Assembly: GCA_900088475.1 (NCBI GenBank)
Contig: FLMG01000943.1
Location: 57,402-121,401, forward strand
Source of the DNA: Hyphochytrium catenoides
Lineage: Eukaryota; Sar; Hyphochytriomycetes; Hyphochytriales; Hyphochytriaceae
DNA: 64,000 nucleotides
Reading direction: 5' to 3'
The position numbers and the translations under genes are program-made. The notes beneath the pieces were generated by a model. It did not search any database and was not told the DNA's origin. It saw only the letters and a list, made by a program, of their open reading frames with translations. Positions within the stretch are counted from its first letter, which is position 1; the number at the start of each line of letters is the position of its first letter. Of this stretch, positions 45,789-56,625 are shown in pieces.

Positions 45789-48094
45789 GACACCGCTTTT
45801 GGTTTGCTTGCTGTAGACTTCAATAGAAGGAGTGGATTCTCCAAGAACTTCACAGTGTTTGATCCTAACAATAGACAGCTCTTAGCTGGAGCGTCTAGAA
45901 TGATTCAAAGTTCTTTCGTTAGAACTCAACTGCAAATTCACTCTCTCCGGCCGACAGACGCGTATTGAGTGACCTGTAGAGGCGACGAAGAGGTCTTCCG
46001 TAGACCTATGGCCGAACCTTACTGATCTTGTGTTTGTTGTGTGACGGAAGCTCAGCATTAAGGACCGCTGTGTTACCGGTACCAGCTTAGAACAGGACAA
46101 CAGCGATAACAGTTCCGTCCCCTACTACCGATGACAACTCGTTATCGGTGCGCTTGAGAGAACAGATTGACGCTCTCCAACATGCTGCGACCTGGAGCAA
46201 GTAGAGTAGTCCTATCAAGGTGAGCGGCGAGCTCCTTACACTTGTCCCCTAGCTTTTTCTCTATAGTCATCCACGATGGAAATGAGTGTTACTTCGGAGG
46301 ATGTACTTCTTAGCTGAACAGCCAGAAGCTTTTTACGATAGTTTTTACAGGGGCTTTCCGTGAGCTTTCCCGAGCCTAAGATAAGGACTAAGCCGTATCA
46401 GTATTGTTTGCCTTGAGACCTCGGAGATAGAGGCATGCAGTTTGCTAGACGGACTGCAATGGGTAGAGCAGTACCGTTTTGAGAATAGGATACTTTCCTT
46501 CTTTCGAAACTTTCTCTTTCTGGGTACTTAATAAGTATGTCTCTCTTGATAAATTTCAACTCGAAACTCTCAATTGTGCCCTACCAGAACAGAGGAGCTG
46601 GTTGCCAACCGGCTCTTCGGTTGCCCGGGAGATTGGCATCGTCTGTTGTCCGAAAAGTACTGAACATCAGGAATAGCTATGTGCCGCTCGCTTGCCCTGT
46701 GCTTTGCATCTGTAGTGCGAAGTTCACGTGTGTGTGTCTACACTGTGTCTACCAGGATTGTGCGTGACCTCTCAATCATCGAGCCAGCTTCGTCAATGCT
46801 TAAAACAGCTAGAACCTACTGCTGTCCCACCACAATATTGGCTGGAGGAGGGGATGACCGTCATCAAGCCACCAGCTTGATAGCTATTTGAATGTGGTTG
46901 TAGCGTTGTAGTAGAGCTAGTCTTACAGGATTGCAGAGTCAGGACGTCAAGCTGGAAGTCAGTGCTGTCACATAAAGACGGATACTTCGCAGCTCCTCAC
47001 TGCTGGAACCTTGCTGATTCCTTTTCTCCCATGACATTGGTTCCCTTTCAACGAGCGTTGCTCAGTGTTGTCTCACAAACGTAAAGGTGGAGATGCTTGA
47101 TGAAGAGTCGGACTGGCATAAGTTGCTGATGGCGTAGAAAAGGTGTTTGTGTGACCTTGGGCCTCTTGAAGCACAACAGAAGTGTGTAACACCAGCTTCC
47201 AACGCATATTCTTCTTCACAGATCAAACCAGAGCTCCCAGTTCCTCACCAGTATGATAATGATAAAGCTCGCTATTGACAACGCATAGCAATGAGTGTCG
47301 CCGCCATCCATTGTTTTACGTTTGAAACAAGACCAACTGGAGGGCTCTCATCATCAGAATCTTTTAGGGTGGCGGGAGAACTTTCACTGATGCAATAATA
47401 CTCTTGATGGCTCTTGTTGGAGCCTCAACCACCACAGTGGTTCTAGTTGACATCGACAGACAAGAGAACAGGGCTTGCTGACATGTAGAGCCTCAGTGCG
47501 GGCAAGCTGGTGCATGAAACATTACTTTTCCTACTACCTACTAACATCGCGAAGATGCAAGAGTCAATTCTCTCTTTACCTCTCGCTTCCCATCATCAGG
47601 CCCCCTGACGCACTTCACTTTCTGCTTCTAACATATTCCCGATTAAGTAGCTCGCAGGCAATATTTTCAAGACAAAATCCGTTCGAGTCGACGGTAGATC
47701 ATGGCACTGTAAATAATCTCCTGCCTACGTATGCAAACAAACCCTAGGAAGCCTGTTATCACGAGTTTCTGACAATAACAAAGATGATCAATTAATTATC
47801 AACATCGCCTGCAAGTCAAGAAGCCCTACGGCCTAATAGAGTTATCTAGACCTGGGTGGTATAATGGCTCAGTAACAGCTATTTTGCGCTATATGTCACT
47901 GAATAGTGGGAGCGCCGCCCGGTGATGAGGAACAATGTACTAGGCAAGTAAATAGGGACAAGGATATTACAGCTATGATATGGGACAACGCTAACTAACA
48001 TCAGGACAGAGAAAGACGAGAGAGAAAGAGAAAATAGATAAATAGTAGCTAAAGCACACGGAAAAATGGACCAAGACAGTGCCGGACTGGATAT
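45789..48094. other. 2.3-kb intergenic region
   Basis: No coding frame with motif or splice support is visible on either strand. The first few hundred bases should contain the promoter of the alginate-lyase-like gene and the end should hold the 3' UTR of the WW scaffold gene. Confidence 0.5.
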
Positions 48095-51000
48095 TTAGGG
48101 TGAGTGACGCACGTGCGCAAGCTCTCCAGGGCATTCCCACGTGGTAGATCCTGTAACAACGTCATAGTAAAAAAAGTGCCCAGTAGCCTCGTCCACGTAG
48201 ACTTGCCAATTGCCTGTCTGCTGTATCATCGGGTTCTGTGATCGCCGATCGGTCCAACCCGAGGTGGAAGGGCCGGCGGGTTCTTCTCCCTGTCCGCCCC
48301 CACTAACGAGGGCGGGGGGAGGTTCCCATTGGCTCTGTCCTGTAGTAGGGTCATAATAGTATGTGCGCCCACTGCTTGGCTCGACTGCTTCGTACCACGT
48401 CGCCGTCGTGTTAAAGCTGCGTTCCGACTGGCCATAGTCTGACCTCCAAGTTCCTTCTATTCCAACGGAACCTTCTTCTGTGGGAGGCAGGATTACCGAG
48501 AGGGGACCAGGTATCGAAGGCGTGAATTGGAAGGAGGAAGGAGGAGCCCACTGTGAGACTCCGGTGATGGTATTATAATAATATACTTGGCCATGTGGGT
48601 CGGTCAACTGTTGCCATCCATCGTCCCGGGTATTGAATGCTGGAGAAGTTGAGGACGGCGGGATCCCATCGGAGACTCTTTCCACCTTAAAGCTTCCTGC
48701 ATGCCGGCTGCTGTCCTGTAGCTGTTCGTCTACCAACGCGAAAAGGGATGCGGAGGTCTGCACTCGCACTAAATCAGGACTTGGTGTCGTCAACGAAGAC
48801 GTCCTTTCCTTCTTCTCCTCCGCTGGCGGATAGTCTATCTTCTGCTCCTTCCTCGGACTAACCAGAAGAGAAGTTGAAGACGTTATGGATGGGAGGACCT
48901 CTGGAGGAGGTTCCCATCGAGATTCGCTTGTGATTGAGTTGTACCAAAACTTCTGCCTCGTTGCCTCATCGAAATACTCTTCCCAGCCCTCGGTGAGTGA
49001 GTTTACCTTTTTAGAGCTTATTCTCCTCAAAGTCCAGTCCGTTTCACTTTTTGGTTCCGAGATCCTGTCTTTTTGCGCGCCAATGACATCGAGGGAATTC
49101 TTTAAAGTCCCCGACACGGGTTCAGTTGGAGTGTATGCCACCGAGAAGGAGCCCTGCGGAGGCGCCCAGCTGCTTTCTCCCGTTTCCGGGTTGTACCAGA
49201 ATGGCTGACCACTGGCTTGATCTTGGTATTCTTCCCACCCTAAAGGAAGCTTTGCCATCTTTTTGGACTTCAGTCGTCTCATTTCCCAAGTCCTGCCTTC
49301 GTCTGTTGCCTGTTCAGCTTTTGCCAAGAGAGGAGAGGAGGAAGACGCAGGTGGAGTTGACACGGGTATTGAGGTGAAAGATGCAGTTGGCGGTTCCCAA
49401 CGACTCTCTCCCGTCTGCGTATTGTACCAGAAGGGTTTGCCGCTGGTTTCGTCACAGTATTCCTCCCATCCCAATGGAAGAACGTTCACCTTTTTGGACT
49501 GCAGCCTGCGCAGCTCCCATTTCTGAGCTCCTTCCTCTTTGTTCTCTTCGGCCTGGGTGCGGTTCGGTGGATTGAGCGAAGTAGAAGAAGATGTGGACTC
49601 GGCAATATGGGCCACTGAGTGTGACCTGATAGGAACATCTGAAGGAGGTGTCCAGCTGCTCTCGCCTGTCTCGCCGTTATACCAAAAGGGCTGTCCGGTG
49701 ACCTGATCTCTGTACTCCTCCCAACCCAGTCCAAAGGCACCCATTCTTCTTGAGTTGACACGGCGAAGTTCCCACTCCTTGGCGCTATTGTTATCCCCTT
49801 CTAGACGCGTCCCCTTAACTCCATCCTCTTTCCGCTTCCCGTCCTCATGTGATGGCTCATCCCATTGGTATACTCTAGTCGAGGGACAAAAAAAGAAGGA
49901 CTTGCCATAGCTCTTAGTATCCTTCATCACGTACTTTTCCCATCCGGGGACCGAGAGGGGAACACGGGATGATGTTGACCTCATCTCTTCCCAAAGACTT
50001 ATGTGCATTGAACCCTGAGAGGGCCCAACCTTTGTGCTTCGCTCTCCCTGACCCACACCTATCTCCGCAGGAATCTCCCACTGACTTCTTCCTGACTCTG
50101 CGTGGTACCAGAACGGCTTGAGCGAGACGGGATCGTAATATTCCATCCATCCTCCTGCAACCTCTCCTCTCCTCATGGAATTTTCCCGTCGCAAGCTCCA
50201 GGCGCTATTTGGAGCCTCCCACTGCGATTCACCGGTCTTGGCGTTATACCAGAAAGACTTTTTGGTGTTAGGGTCAATGAACTCTTGCCATTCGTTTATC
50301 GTCTTTGCAGAGCGAATGGATTTCTCTCGTAGAAGAGTCCAGTCAAGAGAGCCTTGGTCTTCAACTTTTGTCGTGGGCTCAGGAGGGGTAGCTTCAGAGA
50401 CCTTGTGGATATGCACAGGTGGAGGGCTAGGAGGCGGGGCGGGAGATGCTCCTATATCTTCTCTTGAGTCGCTGTCTTCAAAGTCTTCCTCGTCCAAAAT
50501 CTCTGCGTCTATGCTATCATACAAGTCCACGTGAAGAGAAGCCAAAGACTCCTTTATGGATGGTTTTGCGGCTCTGCCATCTGTGTGCTTCGCATCTCGC
50601 GCTTGCACTTCTGATTCCCTACCGCGTGAAGCAGAACTACCTGGCTCATTCTTCTCTCTCGGCAAGGTTCTATCTTCTGCTAGGATGTCACCTTGATCCT
50701 CCCGGTCCTTCCGCTCTTGCCCCTCCTGTTTCACCCGTCGAAACTCTTCCTGCAGCCTTTTCGCCTCTTCTTCCCTGTTTCTTGCTTCTTCCTCCTTCTT
50801 CCTCCTTTCTGTCTCCTCTTGTTGTCGCCGCAGAGCCTCTTCTGTAGCTCCTGATTCCTGGTCCTCCATGCATCGGTTGAGCTCCTCTTTATTTTTTGTC
50901 TCTACTTCTTTGCTCTTGTCTTCTAGGTCTTTCTTTCTCATCGCCGCCTCCTCTCGCTGTAGACGGATTTCTCTGGCTATCCGGTCCTCTGCTTCTTCAT

Positions 51001-54000
51001 TTGCTTGTTTGATGTCTTCCTGCCGCTGTTTCTCCTCTTCTTCCCTCTTTCTCGGTTCTTCTGCTTTTCTGTGATTTGTCTCTTGCTCCTCTTGTTGCTG
51101 GCTAAAGGCTTCTTGGCTAGCTATTCGCCACCTCTCTTCCTCCTTCGCTCTTCTGGTTTCTTCCTGTCGCTTTGCCTCTTCTGCCTTTCCCTTCTCCTCG
51201 TCCTCTTTCTTGCGGTGGTCTTCCTCCTCTTTCTGCCGTACCTCCTCCGCCTCTTCTCGCTGGCGCTGAACGTTTGTAGCCGAATGACGCTCCTCTTCCT
51301 CGTCCGCTTGCCTGAGTTTTTCCTGTCGCTGCGCCTCGCTCTTTCTGCTCTTCTCCTCCTCGTCCCTCTTTCTCCTCTCTTCCTCTTGGTGTTGCCAATG
51401 GACATCTTCTTTTCTGGATATTCGCCTCTCCTCTTCCTGCGCTACCGCTCTTCTGATTTCGTGACGCCGCTCCGCTTCCTCCTCCTCTCTCTTTTTAGAC
51501 TCCTCTCCTCTCTTTTTGGACTCCTCCTCTTCCGCTTGTTTCTTCTCTTCCTCCTCTTGTTGTCGCCGGAGTGCTTCTTCTCTCACTATCCGCCGCTTCT
51601 CCTCCTCCGGTCTCAGTTCCTCTTGCCGTTCACTTTCCTCTTTCTCCCTCATTCTCCTCTCTTCCTCATCTCGGTTTTTCTTTTCTTGGTCCTCTTTCTC
51701 CCGTTGAAGGGCAAATTCTCTCGTTATTCTCTGCTCTTCCTCCATCGCTCGGTTTTTAAGCTGATTCTTCCGCTCCGTCTCCTCGTCTTCTTTTCTCTGT
51801 CTCCTCTTTCCTTCCTCTTCTTGCCGCCGCTGTGCAGCTTCTCTCGCTAGCTGCTCCTCCTCCTCTGTTACTCGTCTTGACTTCTCCTCCTGTTTCCTCT
51901 GCTCCTCCTCCATTCTCCTTATACTCTCTTCCTCTTTCCTTTTCCTCTCTTCTTCCTCCGTCTTTCTTCTCTCACCTTCCTGCCGTTTTCTCGTTTCTTC
52001 CTCCTCTTCTTGTCGCTCAAGTGCGGCTTCTCTCGCTATTCGCCGCTGTTCCTCCTCTTTCGATCGCTGAAGGTGCTCTTGTCGCTCCCTCTTCTCCTCC
52101 TCTTCCCTCTTTATCCTCTTTTCCTCATCTCGCTTTATCCTCTCTTCCTGCCGGCGCTTCCTCTGTTCTTCCTCCTCTTGCTGTCGCAGGAGTGCGGCTT
52201 CTCTCGCTATTCGCAGCTCTTCTTCCTCCTTCGCTCGTTTACGTNNNNNNNNNNNNNNNNNNNNNNNNNNNNNNNNNNNNNNNNNNNNNNNNNNNNNNNN
52301 NNNNNNNNNNNNNNNNNNNNNNNNNNNNNNNNNNNNNNNNNNNNNNNNNNNNNNNNNNNNNNNNNNNNNNNNNNNNNNNNNNNNNNNNNNNNNNNNNNNN
52401 NNNNNNNNNNNNNNNNNNNNNNNNNNNNNNNNNNNNNNNNNNNNNNNNNNNNNNNNNNNNNNNNNNNNNNNNNNNNNNNNNNNNNNNNNNNNNNNNNNNN
52501 NNNNNNNNNNNNNNNNNNNNNNNNNNNNNNNNNNNNNNNNNNNNNNNNNNNNNNNNNNNNNNNNNNNNNNNNNNNNNNNNNNNNNNNNNNNNNNNNNNNN
52601 NNNNNNNNNNNNNNNNNNNNNNNCCTCTTGCTGTCGCTTGAGTGCGGCTTCTGTCGCTATTCGCACCTCTTCTTCCTCCTTCGCTCGTTTAAGTTGATCT
52701 TCTCGCTCCCTCTCCTCTTCCTCTTGCTGTCGCTTGAGTGCCGCTTCTCTGGCTAGTCTAATCTCTTCTCCCTCCCTCTTCCTTCGCTCCGCTTCTTCTC
52801 TCTGTCGTCTCTCTTCTTCCTCTCGCTTCCTCTGTCCTTCCTCTCGCTGCTTCCTCTGTTCTTCCTCCTCTTGCTGTCGCTTGAGTGCGGCTTCTGTCGC
52901 TATTCGCACCTCTTCTTCCTCCTTCGCTCGTTTAAGTTGATCTTCTCGCTCCCTCTCCTTTTCCTCTTGCTGTCGCTTGAGTGCCGCTTCTCTGGCTAGT
53001 CTAATCGCTTCTTCCTCCTTCCTTCGCTCCGCTTCTTCTCTCTGTCGCCTCTCTTCTTCCTCTCGCTTCTTCTGTTCTTCTTCCTCTTTTTGTCGCTTAA
53101 GTGCGGCTTCTCTCACTATTCGTCGCTCCTCCTTCTCTTTCGCTCGCTGAAGTTGATTCTGTCGCTCCCTCTCCTCCTCTTCCCTAATTCGCTTTTCTTC
53201 CTCATCACGCTTTCTCCTCTCTTCCTCCTCTTTTTGTCGCTGAAGTGCTGCTTCTCTCGCTATTCGCAGCTCCTCTTCCTCCTTCGCTCGCCTGAGTTGG
53301 TTCTGCCGCTCTTTCTCCTCCTTTTCTTCCTCCTTTCTCCTCTCTTCCTCCTCTTGCTGTCGTCTGAGGTCCGCTTCTCTCGCTAGCTGCAACTCCTTCT
53401 CTCTCACTCGTCTGACTTCGTTCTGACGCCTCCCTTCTTCCTCTTCTTCCTTCTTTCTCCTTTCTTTCTCCTGCTTTTGTCGCTGGATTGCAGCCTCTCT
53501 CGCTAATCTCTCTTTCTCCTCCTCCTCTCGACTAAGCTTCTCTTGGCGCTCTTTCTCGAGTGCTTCTCTCTTTCTCCTATCTTCCTCCTCTTTCTTCTTC
53601 TGCAATGTGACCTCTCTAGCTATGATCTCCTCCTGTTCTTTTGCTCGTCGGAAGCCCTCCTGCCGTTGTTTCTCCACCTCGTCCCTCCTTCTCTTCGCCT
53701 CCTCTGCTTGCCTCGTCTTGTTTGTCTCCTCTTTCTGTCGCAGCAGCACCATCTCTTTAGCTACTTGCAACTGCTCCTCCTCCTCCGCTCTTCTTACTGT
53801 GTCCTGTTGTTCGCCTGCCTGCACTTCTTCCTGCTTTTGCCTTAGATCCTCCTCGCTCAATGTTTCCAGCTCGGCTTCCGGCTGTCTGCTCCGTAGTTCC
53901 TGCTGTTCTTTCTCCTCCTTCCTTCGCGCTACTCTTCGAGAGAATACGAAAAGCCGGTAATTGGTCTGAATCACTTTGGCTGCTTGTCTCTTCATCACCC

Positions 54001-55144
54001 TTCGCCGAAGACGATCCCTTAGCATTAGGCCTTGAATTAGCCGGGCAGCGTCCTGAATGACAGTCTCATCCTCTTCTTCGTCGTCTTCCCATGAAGCTTC
54101 AGCTTCCCAGTCATCTGAAAACGCTGTTGCTGGCCCTTCCGGGTCAGCCATGGAAGCCTCTATCTCCCGGCTGATCTTCTTGACGATGGGACTGATATCA
54201 CTTGCAAAAGAAGGCGGAAGGAATTCCGAGTCACCTGGTTGCCCCGTTTCCTTAGACTCCATACTTATCTCCTCCTTAACTCCCTTGCTATCCCGCCCTA
54301 TGGTTGACGATATAGGACTCAACAGTGAAAGCTGGGCGGATTTTGCCCTACCGAGCAGTAGAGAGGCAGACTGAAGTGTGTCATCCTCCTCATCTTCCTT
54401 CTTCTTCTTCTCTTCAGAGGGTTTGTCCTCTGCTTTCAGCCTGCGGCGGCGGCTTGCCATAATCACGTCCCAGTCATCCTCATCCTCTACATCGGAGCCC
54501 ATGTCCGTGTTACTGACAGGTCCGACAGATGTTTCGCCAATGTGTCCCTTTCTCTGTTGACCTTTGCGAAGTAGATCATCTAGTTCCTTTAGGTTAATGC
54601 CCAGCTGCTCCTCCTCGGAGGATGCAACCCTGCCTTTTCCATTACTCTCTGTGAGTTGCTCTTCTGACTTAGAGGTTATAGGCTCGTCGAAATCTTCCTC
54701 ATAGGCCACCTCTTCCTCGCCACGACCTTGTCCAGAGAATTCAGTCTTTCCTGACAACGATACTGTCCCCACTCCAGCAGCGATCTCTTCTCCTGCCTCA
54801 ATTCCTGAAGAGGTGACCGAGGGGGCGAGAGAGAGTGATGTGGTGGCAGGAAACGTCGAAGAAGTCCTGGTATTTGTTGGAACGGGACGGGAGACCGGGG
54901 GCATAGATAATAGACGAGGTGGGGACGTCGAGCTGCCAAATGTCGATTTGGAAGCAGCTGCTGCGCTTGTCTCTCGGACCAGGGATGTGCGGCTAGAGTC
55001 AGAAGAGACCAGTTCTTTTCCATCATGTCTCTGTTCCAGTGAAGAGACGGGGTCTTTTCGGTCTTGCTCCTTCTTGAGTGCCGAAGAGGAAAGAGATTGG
55101 TGACTCCCAGTAAAGTATGTACCCCTGCTTCGGGAAAGAAACAT
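48095..55144 (-). CDS. giant IQ / coiled-coil / ten-WW-domain scaffold protein
   Basis: An intronless frame of about 2350 residues. The first true ATG is at 55142-55144. Residues 1-360 are acidic and disordered. Around 365-415 lie IQ-type calmodulin-binding helices (IQDAARLIQGLMLRDRLRRR, then AAKVIQTNYRLFVFSRRVAR). Residues about 415-1490 are a highly charged coiled coil of repeating REAALKRQ(Q)EEEE units, interrupted by a 379-N gap. The C-terminal third carries ten WW domains: about 50215-50310, 50080-50160, 49850-49950 (atypical, with an FFF core), 49650-49740, 49400-49480, 49160-49250, 48910-49000, 48550-48640, 48310-48400 and 48125-48210. WW domains bind proline-containing peptides. The first seven are each preceded by a conserved W-x-LRR-x2-S-(K/R)(K/R) motif. 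It is probably a cytoskeletal or ciliary scaffold; that role is inferred from architecture. Confidence 0.85.
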   Translation of the reverse strand: MFLSRSRGTYFTGSHQSLSSSALKKEQDRKDPVSSLEQRHDGKELVSSDSSRTSLVRETSAAAASKSTFGSSTSPPRLLSMPPVSRPVPTNTRTSSTFPATTSLSLAPSVTSSGIEAGEEIAAGVGTVSLSGKTEFSGQGRGEEEVAYEEDFDEPITSKSEEQLTESNGKGRVASSEEEQLGINLKELDDLLRKGQQRKGHIGETSVGPVSNTDMGSDVEDEDDWDVIMASRRRRLKAEDKPSEEKKKKEDEEDDTLQSASLLLGRAKSAQLSLLSPISSTIGRDSKGVKEEISMESKETGQPGDSEFLPPSFASDISPIVKKISREIEASMADPEGPATAFSDDWEAEASWEDDEEEDETVIQDAARLIQGLMLRDRLRRRVMKRQAAKVIQTNYRLFVFSRRVARRKEEKEQQELRSRQPEAELETLSEEDLRQKQEEVQAGEQQDTVRRAEEEEQLQVAKEMVLLRQKEETNKTRQAEEAKRRRDEVEKQRQEGFRRAKEQEEIIAREVTLQKKKEEEDRRKREALEKERQEKLSREEEEKERLAREAAIQRQKQEKERRKKEEEEEGRRQNEVRRVREKELQLAREADLRRQQEEEERRKEEEKEEKERQNQLRRAKEEEELRIAREAALQRQKEEEERRKRDEEEKRIREEEERERQNQLQRAKEKEERRIVREAALKRQKEEEEQKKREEEERRQREEAERRKEEEAIRLAREAALKRQQEEKEREREDQLKRAKEEEEVRIATEAALKRQQEEEEQRKQREEGQRKREEEERRQREEAERRKREGEEIRLAREAALKRQQEEEEREREDQLKRAKEEEEVRIATEAALKRQQEXXXXXXXXXXXXXXXXXXXXXXXXXXXXXXXXXXXXXXXXXXXXXXXXXXXXXXXXXXXXXXXXXXXXXXXXXXXXXXXXXXXXXXXXXXXXXXXXXXXXXXXXXXXXXXXXXXXXXXXXXXXXXXXRKRAKEEEELRIAREAALLRQQEEEEQRKRRQEERIKRDEEKRIKREEEEKRERQEHLQRSKEEEQRRIAREAALERQEEEEETRKRQEGERRKTEEEERKRKEEESIRRMEEEQRKQEEKSRRVTEEEEQLAREAAQRRQEEEGKRRQRKEDEETERKNQLKNRAMEEEQRITREFALQREKEDQEKKNRDEEERRMREKEESERQEELRPEEEKRRIVREEALRRQQEEEEKKQAEEEESKKRGEESKKREEEEAERRHEIRRAVAQEEERRISRKEDVHWQHQEEERRKRDEEEKSRKSEAQRQEKLRQADEEEERHSATNVQRQREEAEEVRQKEEEDHRKKEDEEKGKAEEAKRQEETRRAKEEERWRIASQEAFSQQQEEQETNHRKAEEPRKREEEEKQRQEDIKQANEEAEDRIAREIRLQREEAAMRKKDLEDKSKEVETKNKEELNRCMEDQESGATEEALRRQQEETERRKKEEEARNREEEAKRLQEEFRRVKQEGQERKDREDQGDILAEDRTLPREKNEPGSSASRGRESEVQARDAKHTDGRAAKPSIKESLASLHVDLYDSIDAEILDEEDFEDSDSREDIGASPAPPPSPPPVHIHKVSEATPPEPTTKVEDQGSLDWTLLREKSIRSAKTINEWQEFIDPNTKKSFWYNAKTGESQWEAPNSAWSLRRENSMRRGEVAGGWMEYYDPVSLKPFWYHAESGRSQWEIPAEIGVGQGERSTKVGPSQGSMHISLWEEMRSTSSRVPLSVPGWEKYVMKDTKSYGKSFFFCPSTRVYQWDEPSHEDGKRKEDGVKGTRLEGDNNSAKEWELRRVNSRRMGAFGLGWEEYRDQVTGQPFWYNGETGESSWTPPSDVPIRSHSVAHIAESTSSSTSLNPPNRTQAEENKEEGAQKWELRRLQSKKVNVLPLGWEEYCDETSGKPFWYNTQTGESRWEPPTASFTSIPVSTPPASSSSPLLAKAEQATDEGRTWEMRRLKSKKMAKLPLGWEEYQDQASGQPFWYNPETGESSWAPPQGSFSVAYTPTEPVSGTLKNSLDVIGAQKDRISEPKSETDWTLRRISSKKVNSLTEGWEEYFDEATRQKFWYNSITSESRWEPPPEVLPSITSSTSLLVSPRKEQKIDYPPAEEKKERTSSLTTPSPDLVRVQTSASLFALVDEQLQDSSRHAGSFKVERVSDGIPPSSTSPAFNTRDDGWQQLTDPHGQVYYYNTITGVSQWAPPSSFQFTPSIPGPLSVILPPTEEGSVGIEGTWRSDYGQSERSFNTTATWYEAVEPSSGRTYYYDPTTGQSQWEPPPALVSGGGQGEEPAGPSTSGWTDRRSQNPMIQQTGNWQVYVDEATGHFFYYDVVTGSTTWECPGELAHVRHSP
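52245..52623. other. assembly gap (379 N) in the coiled-coil repeat
   Basis: The Ns fall inside the most repetitive part of the scaffold gene, next to two near-identical 243-bp copies. The reading frame happens to stay open across the gap, but the true length is unknown. Confidence 0.99.
52624..53109. repeat. two 243-bp in-frame coding repeats
   Basis: Sequence from 52624 recurs from 52867, almost identical over the first 140 bp and diverging slightly after that. The period of 243 bp equals 81 codons, so the repeat adds exactly 81 residues to the coiled coil. Confidence 0.85.
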
Positions 55145-55279
55145 TGTCGTTAGAGAAGAACGAAAGAACACAATTGGGACAATGACAAAAGCCTGCTACC
55201 AACTTCTTGAAAGGAAGCACTGACTCATAGGATAATGATAAGCTAGACTCTCAGCACGAAGAGGTAGCGGTAGTTAAAG

Positions 55280-56625
55280 CTAGACCCACCGAGACTCTCT
55301 TGAGTTTTGGACATCAATAGGAGCGAGGCTAACATTGCGACCTATCTCCACAGTCTTAGGTCGAACATCTGCAAGGAAATAGGCTTGTTTGTGCGAGGTG
55401 GCATTCCGTTCCCCTTCTTCCTCGTCTCCTCCCTCTGTCTGAAGATCAAGATCTTGGACCTGGCCTTCTTTGAAGCGGTTGATATAGTGCTCAATATGGC
55501 GAGAGCGTAACCTGTGAACGTATGCAGGCTTTTTCCACGGCTTCGAGGGACATGATCAGAGAAAATAAGATTCAAACGCATAAAATGACCAAGCGCTACC
55601 TTCTGCTTGTTCGCAATCTGTCGTTGAGGAGATTTCGGACCCTGCTCGTCTGCTTTCTTCCTTAGATCTCCCGCCGTCTTCGGCCTTCTCTTTATCTCCT
55701 GTCCCACTTTTTTGGCGGGAGTTAGCGTTTCCTTAGTTCCCTGAGCGGTAGCCTTCACGGTCCCCTGACCCGCGACTGTGTTGGGTTTGGGCGCTGTAAG
55801 TCTCAAGGATGGTGCCTTGGTGACCTTGCTTGCCTTGATTTTGGTAGGTTGTCTTGCTTCCTAGTTAGGATCACAGCTCCGAAGTCAGCCAGAGTTCTCT
55901 CGGACAAGGTATCGCAAGCAAGTCATTGCCGTATTGAGTGCTACGGCATAGACATAGCCGTTGACCTATCGTCTTTCTTCTTACCTGTAAAAGTAATTGA
56001 GTTTGTTGCTCAAGATTTCGAAGCCGTGAATCTCTGAACCCCGGCATCTTTGCGGCCATCTTGCCCCAACGGGTAGCGGCCTCATACTGCGCTGTCCCAT
56101 AACTGGAGCTTGGCGCGGCTGTACCGGGCCGCGAGGTATGCAGAGAACGTTCAGGACGCGCCGTACCTGGAGAGCGGCGAAGGGCAGGACTGGATTGAGG
56201 CCGTTCTTTGGGGCTTTTGTGGACTTCACTTGCAATTTCAACGTGTTCCAGATCTTCATCATTGTGACTCAGGTCCGGGCCGCCCTTACTTTTTTGTCTC
56301 TCGGTAGTCAGAGCAAAACTCTCTATATTATGGCGCCTGTCGTCACTACCCTCCTCACTCCATACTTGTATTGCCCGCTTGGCCGGGCGAATTCTACCAG
56401 GAGACAACTCTATGTCCCTGTCTTGGAGTGGGCTAAGGGGTCGGCATGGCTGCTAAGGTTTGCTTCCTCAAACTGGCGATTCTGATCCCGAGGAGACAAC
56501 TCTGCGAAGATGAAGTCATCGTCTCTAGGTAGCTGGTAAGGCGCTTGTGGTTAGTTTCGAGTGACGTCTCGCAGGATTGTGATATAGTAAAGTACCTGTT
56601 TTGGTATGGGCCCGATAGAAGCCAT
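55280..56625 (-). CDS. hypothetical protein, four exons, probable one-base assembly error
   Basis: Exons 56596-56625 (MASIGPIPKQ), 55985-56532, 55600-55860 and 55280-55489 give about 349 residues. Exon 2 starts in one frame (LPRDDDFIFAELSPRDQNRQ) and must continue in another (PLSPLQDRDIELSPGRIRPA) to avoid a stop. The switch falls at a four-base homopolymer (56437-56440, C on the coding strand), and adding one base restores both frame and exon length. The rest is basic, disordered (PALRRSPGTARPERSLHTSR) with a short helical segment (DSRLRNLEQQTQLLLQ) and ends with an acidic tail (DLQTEGGDEEEGER). The last intron's acceptor is uncertain. No domain is recognised. If the base is truly absent, this is a frameshifted pseudogene. 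Confidence 0.55.

Noticed and set aside
50868-53960. Long plus-strand frames antisense to the WW scaffold gene (rich in Ser, Leu, Phe)
   Set aside because: They are mirror frames of the Glu/Arg/Lys coiled-coil codons; low complexity and no start or splice context.
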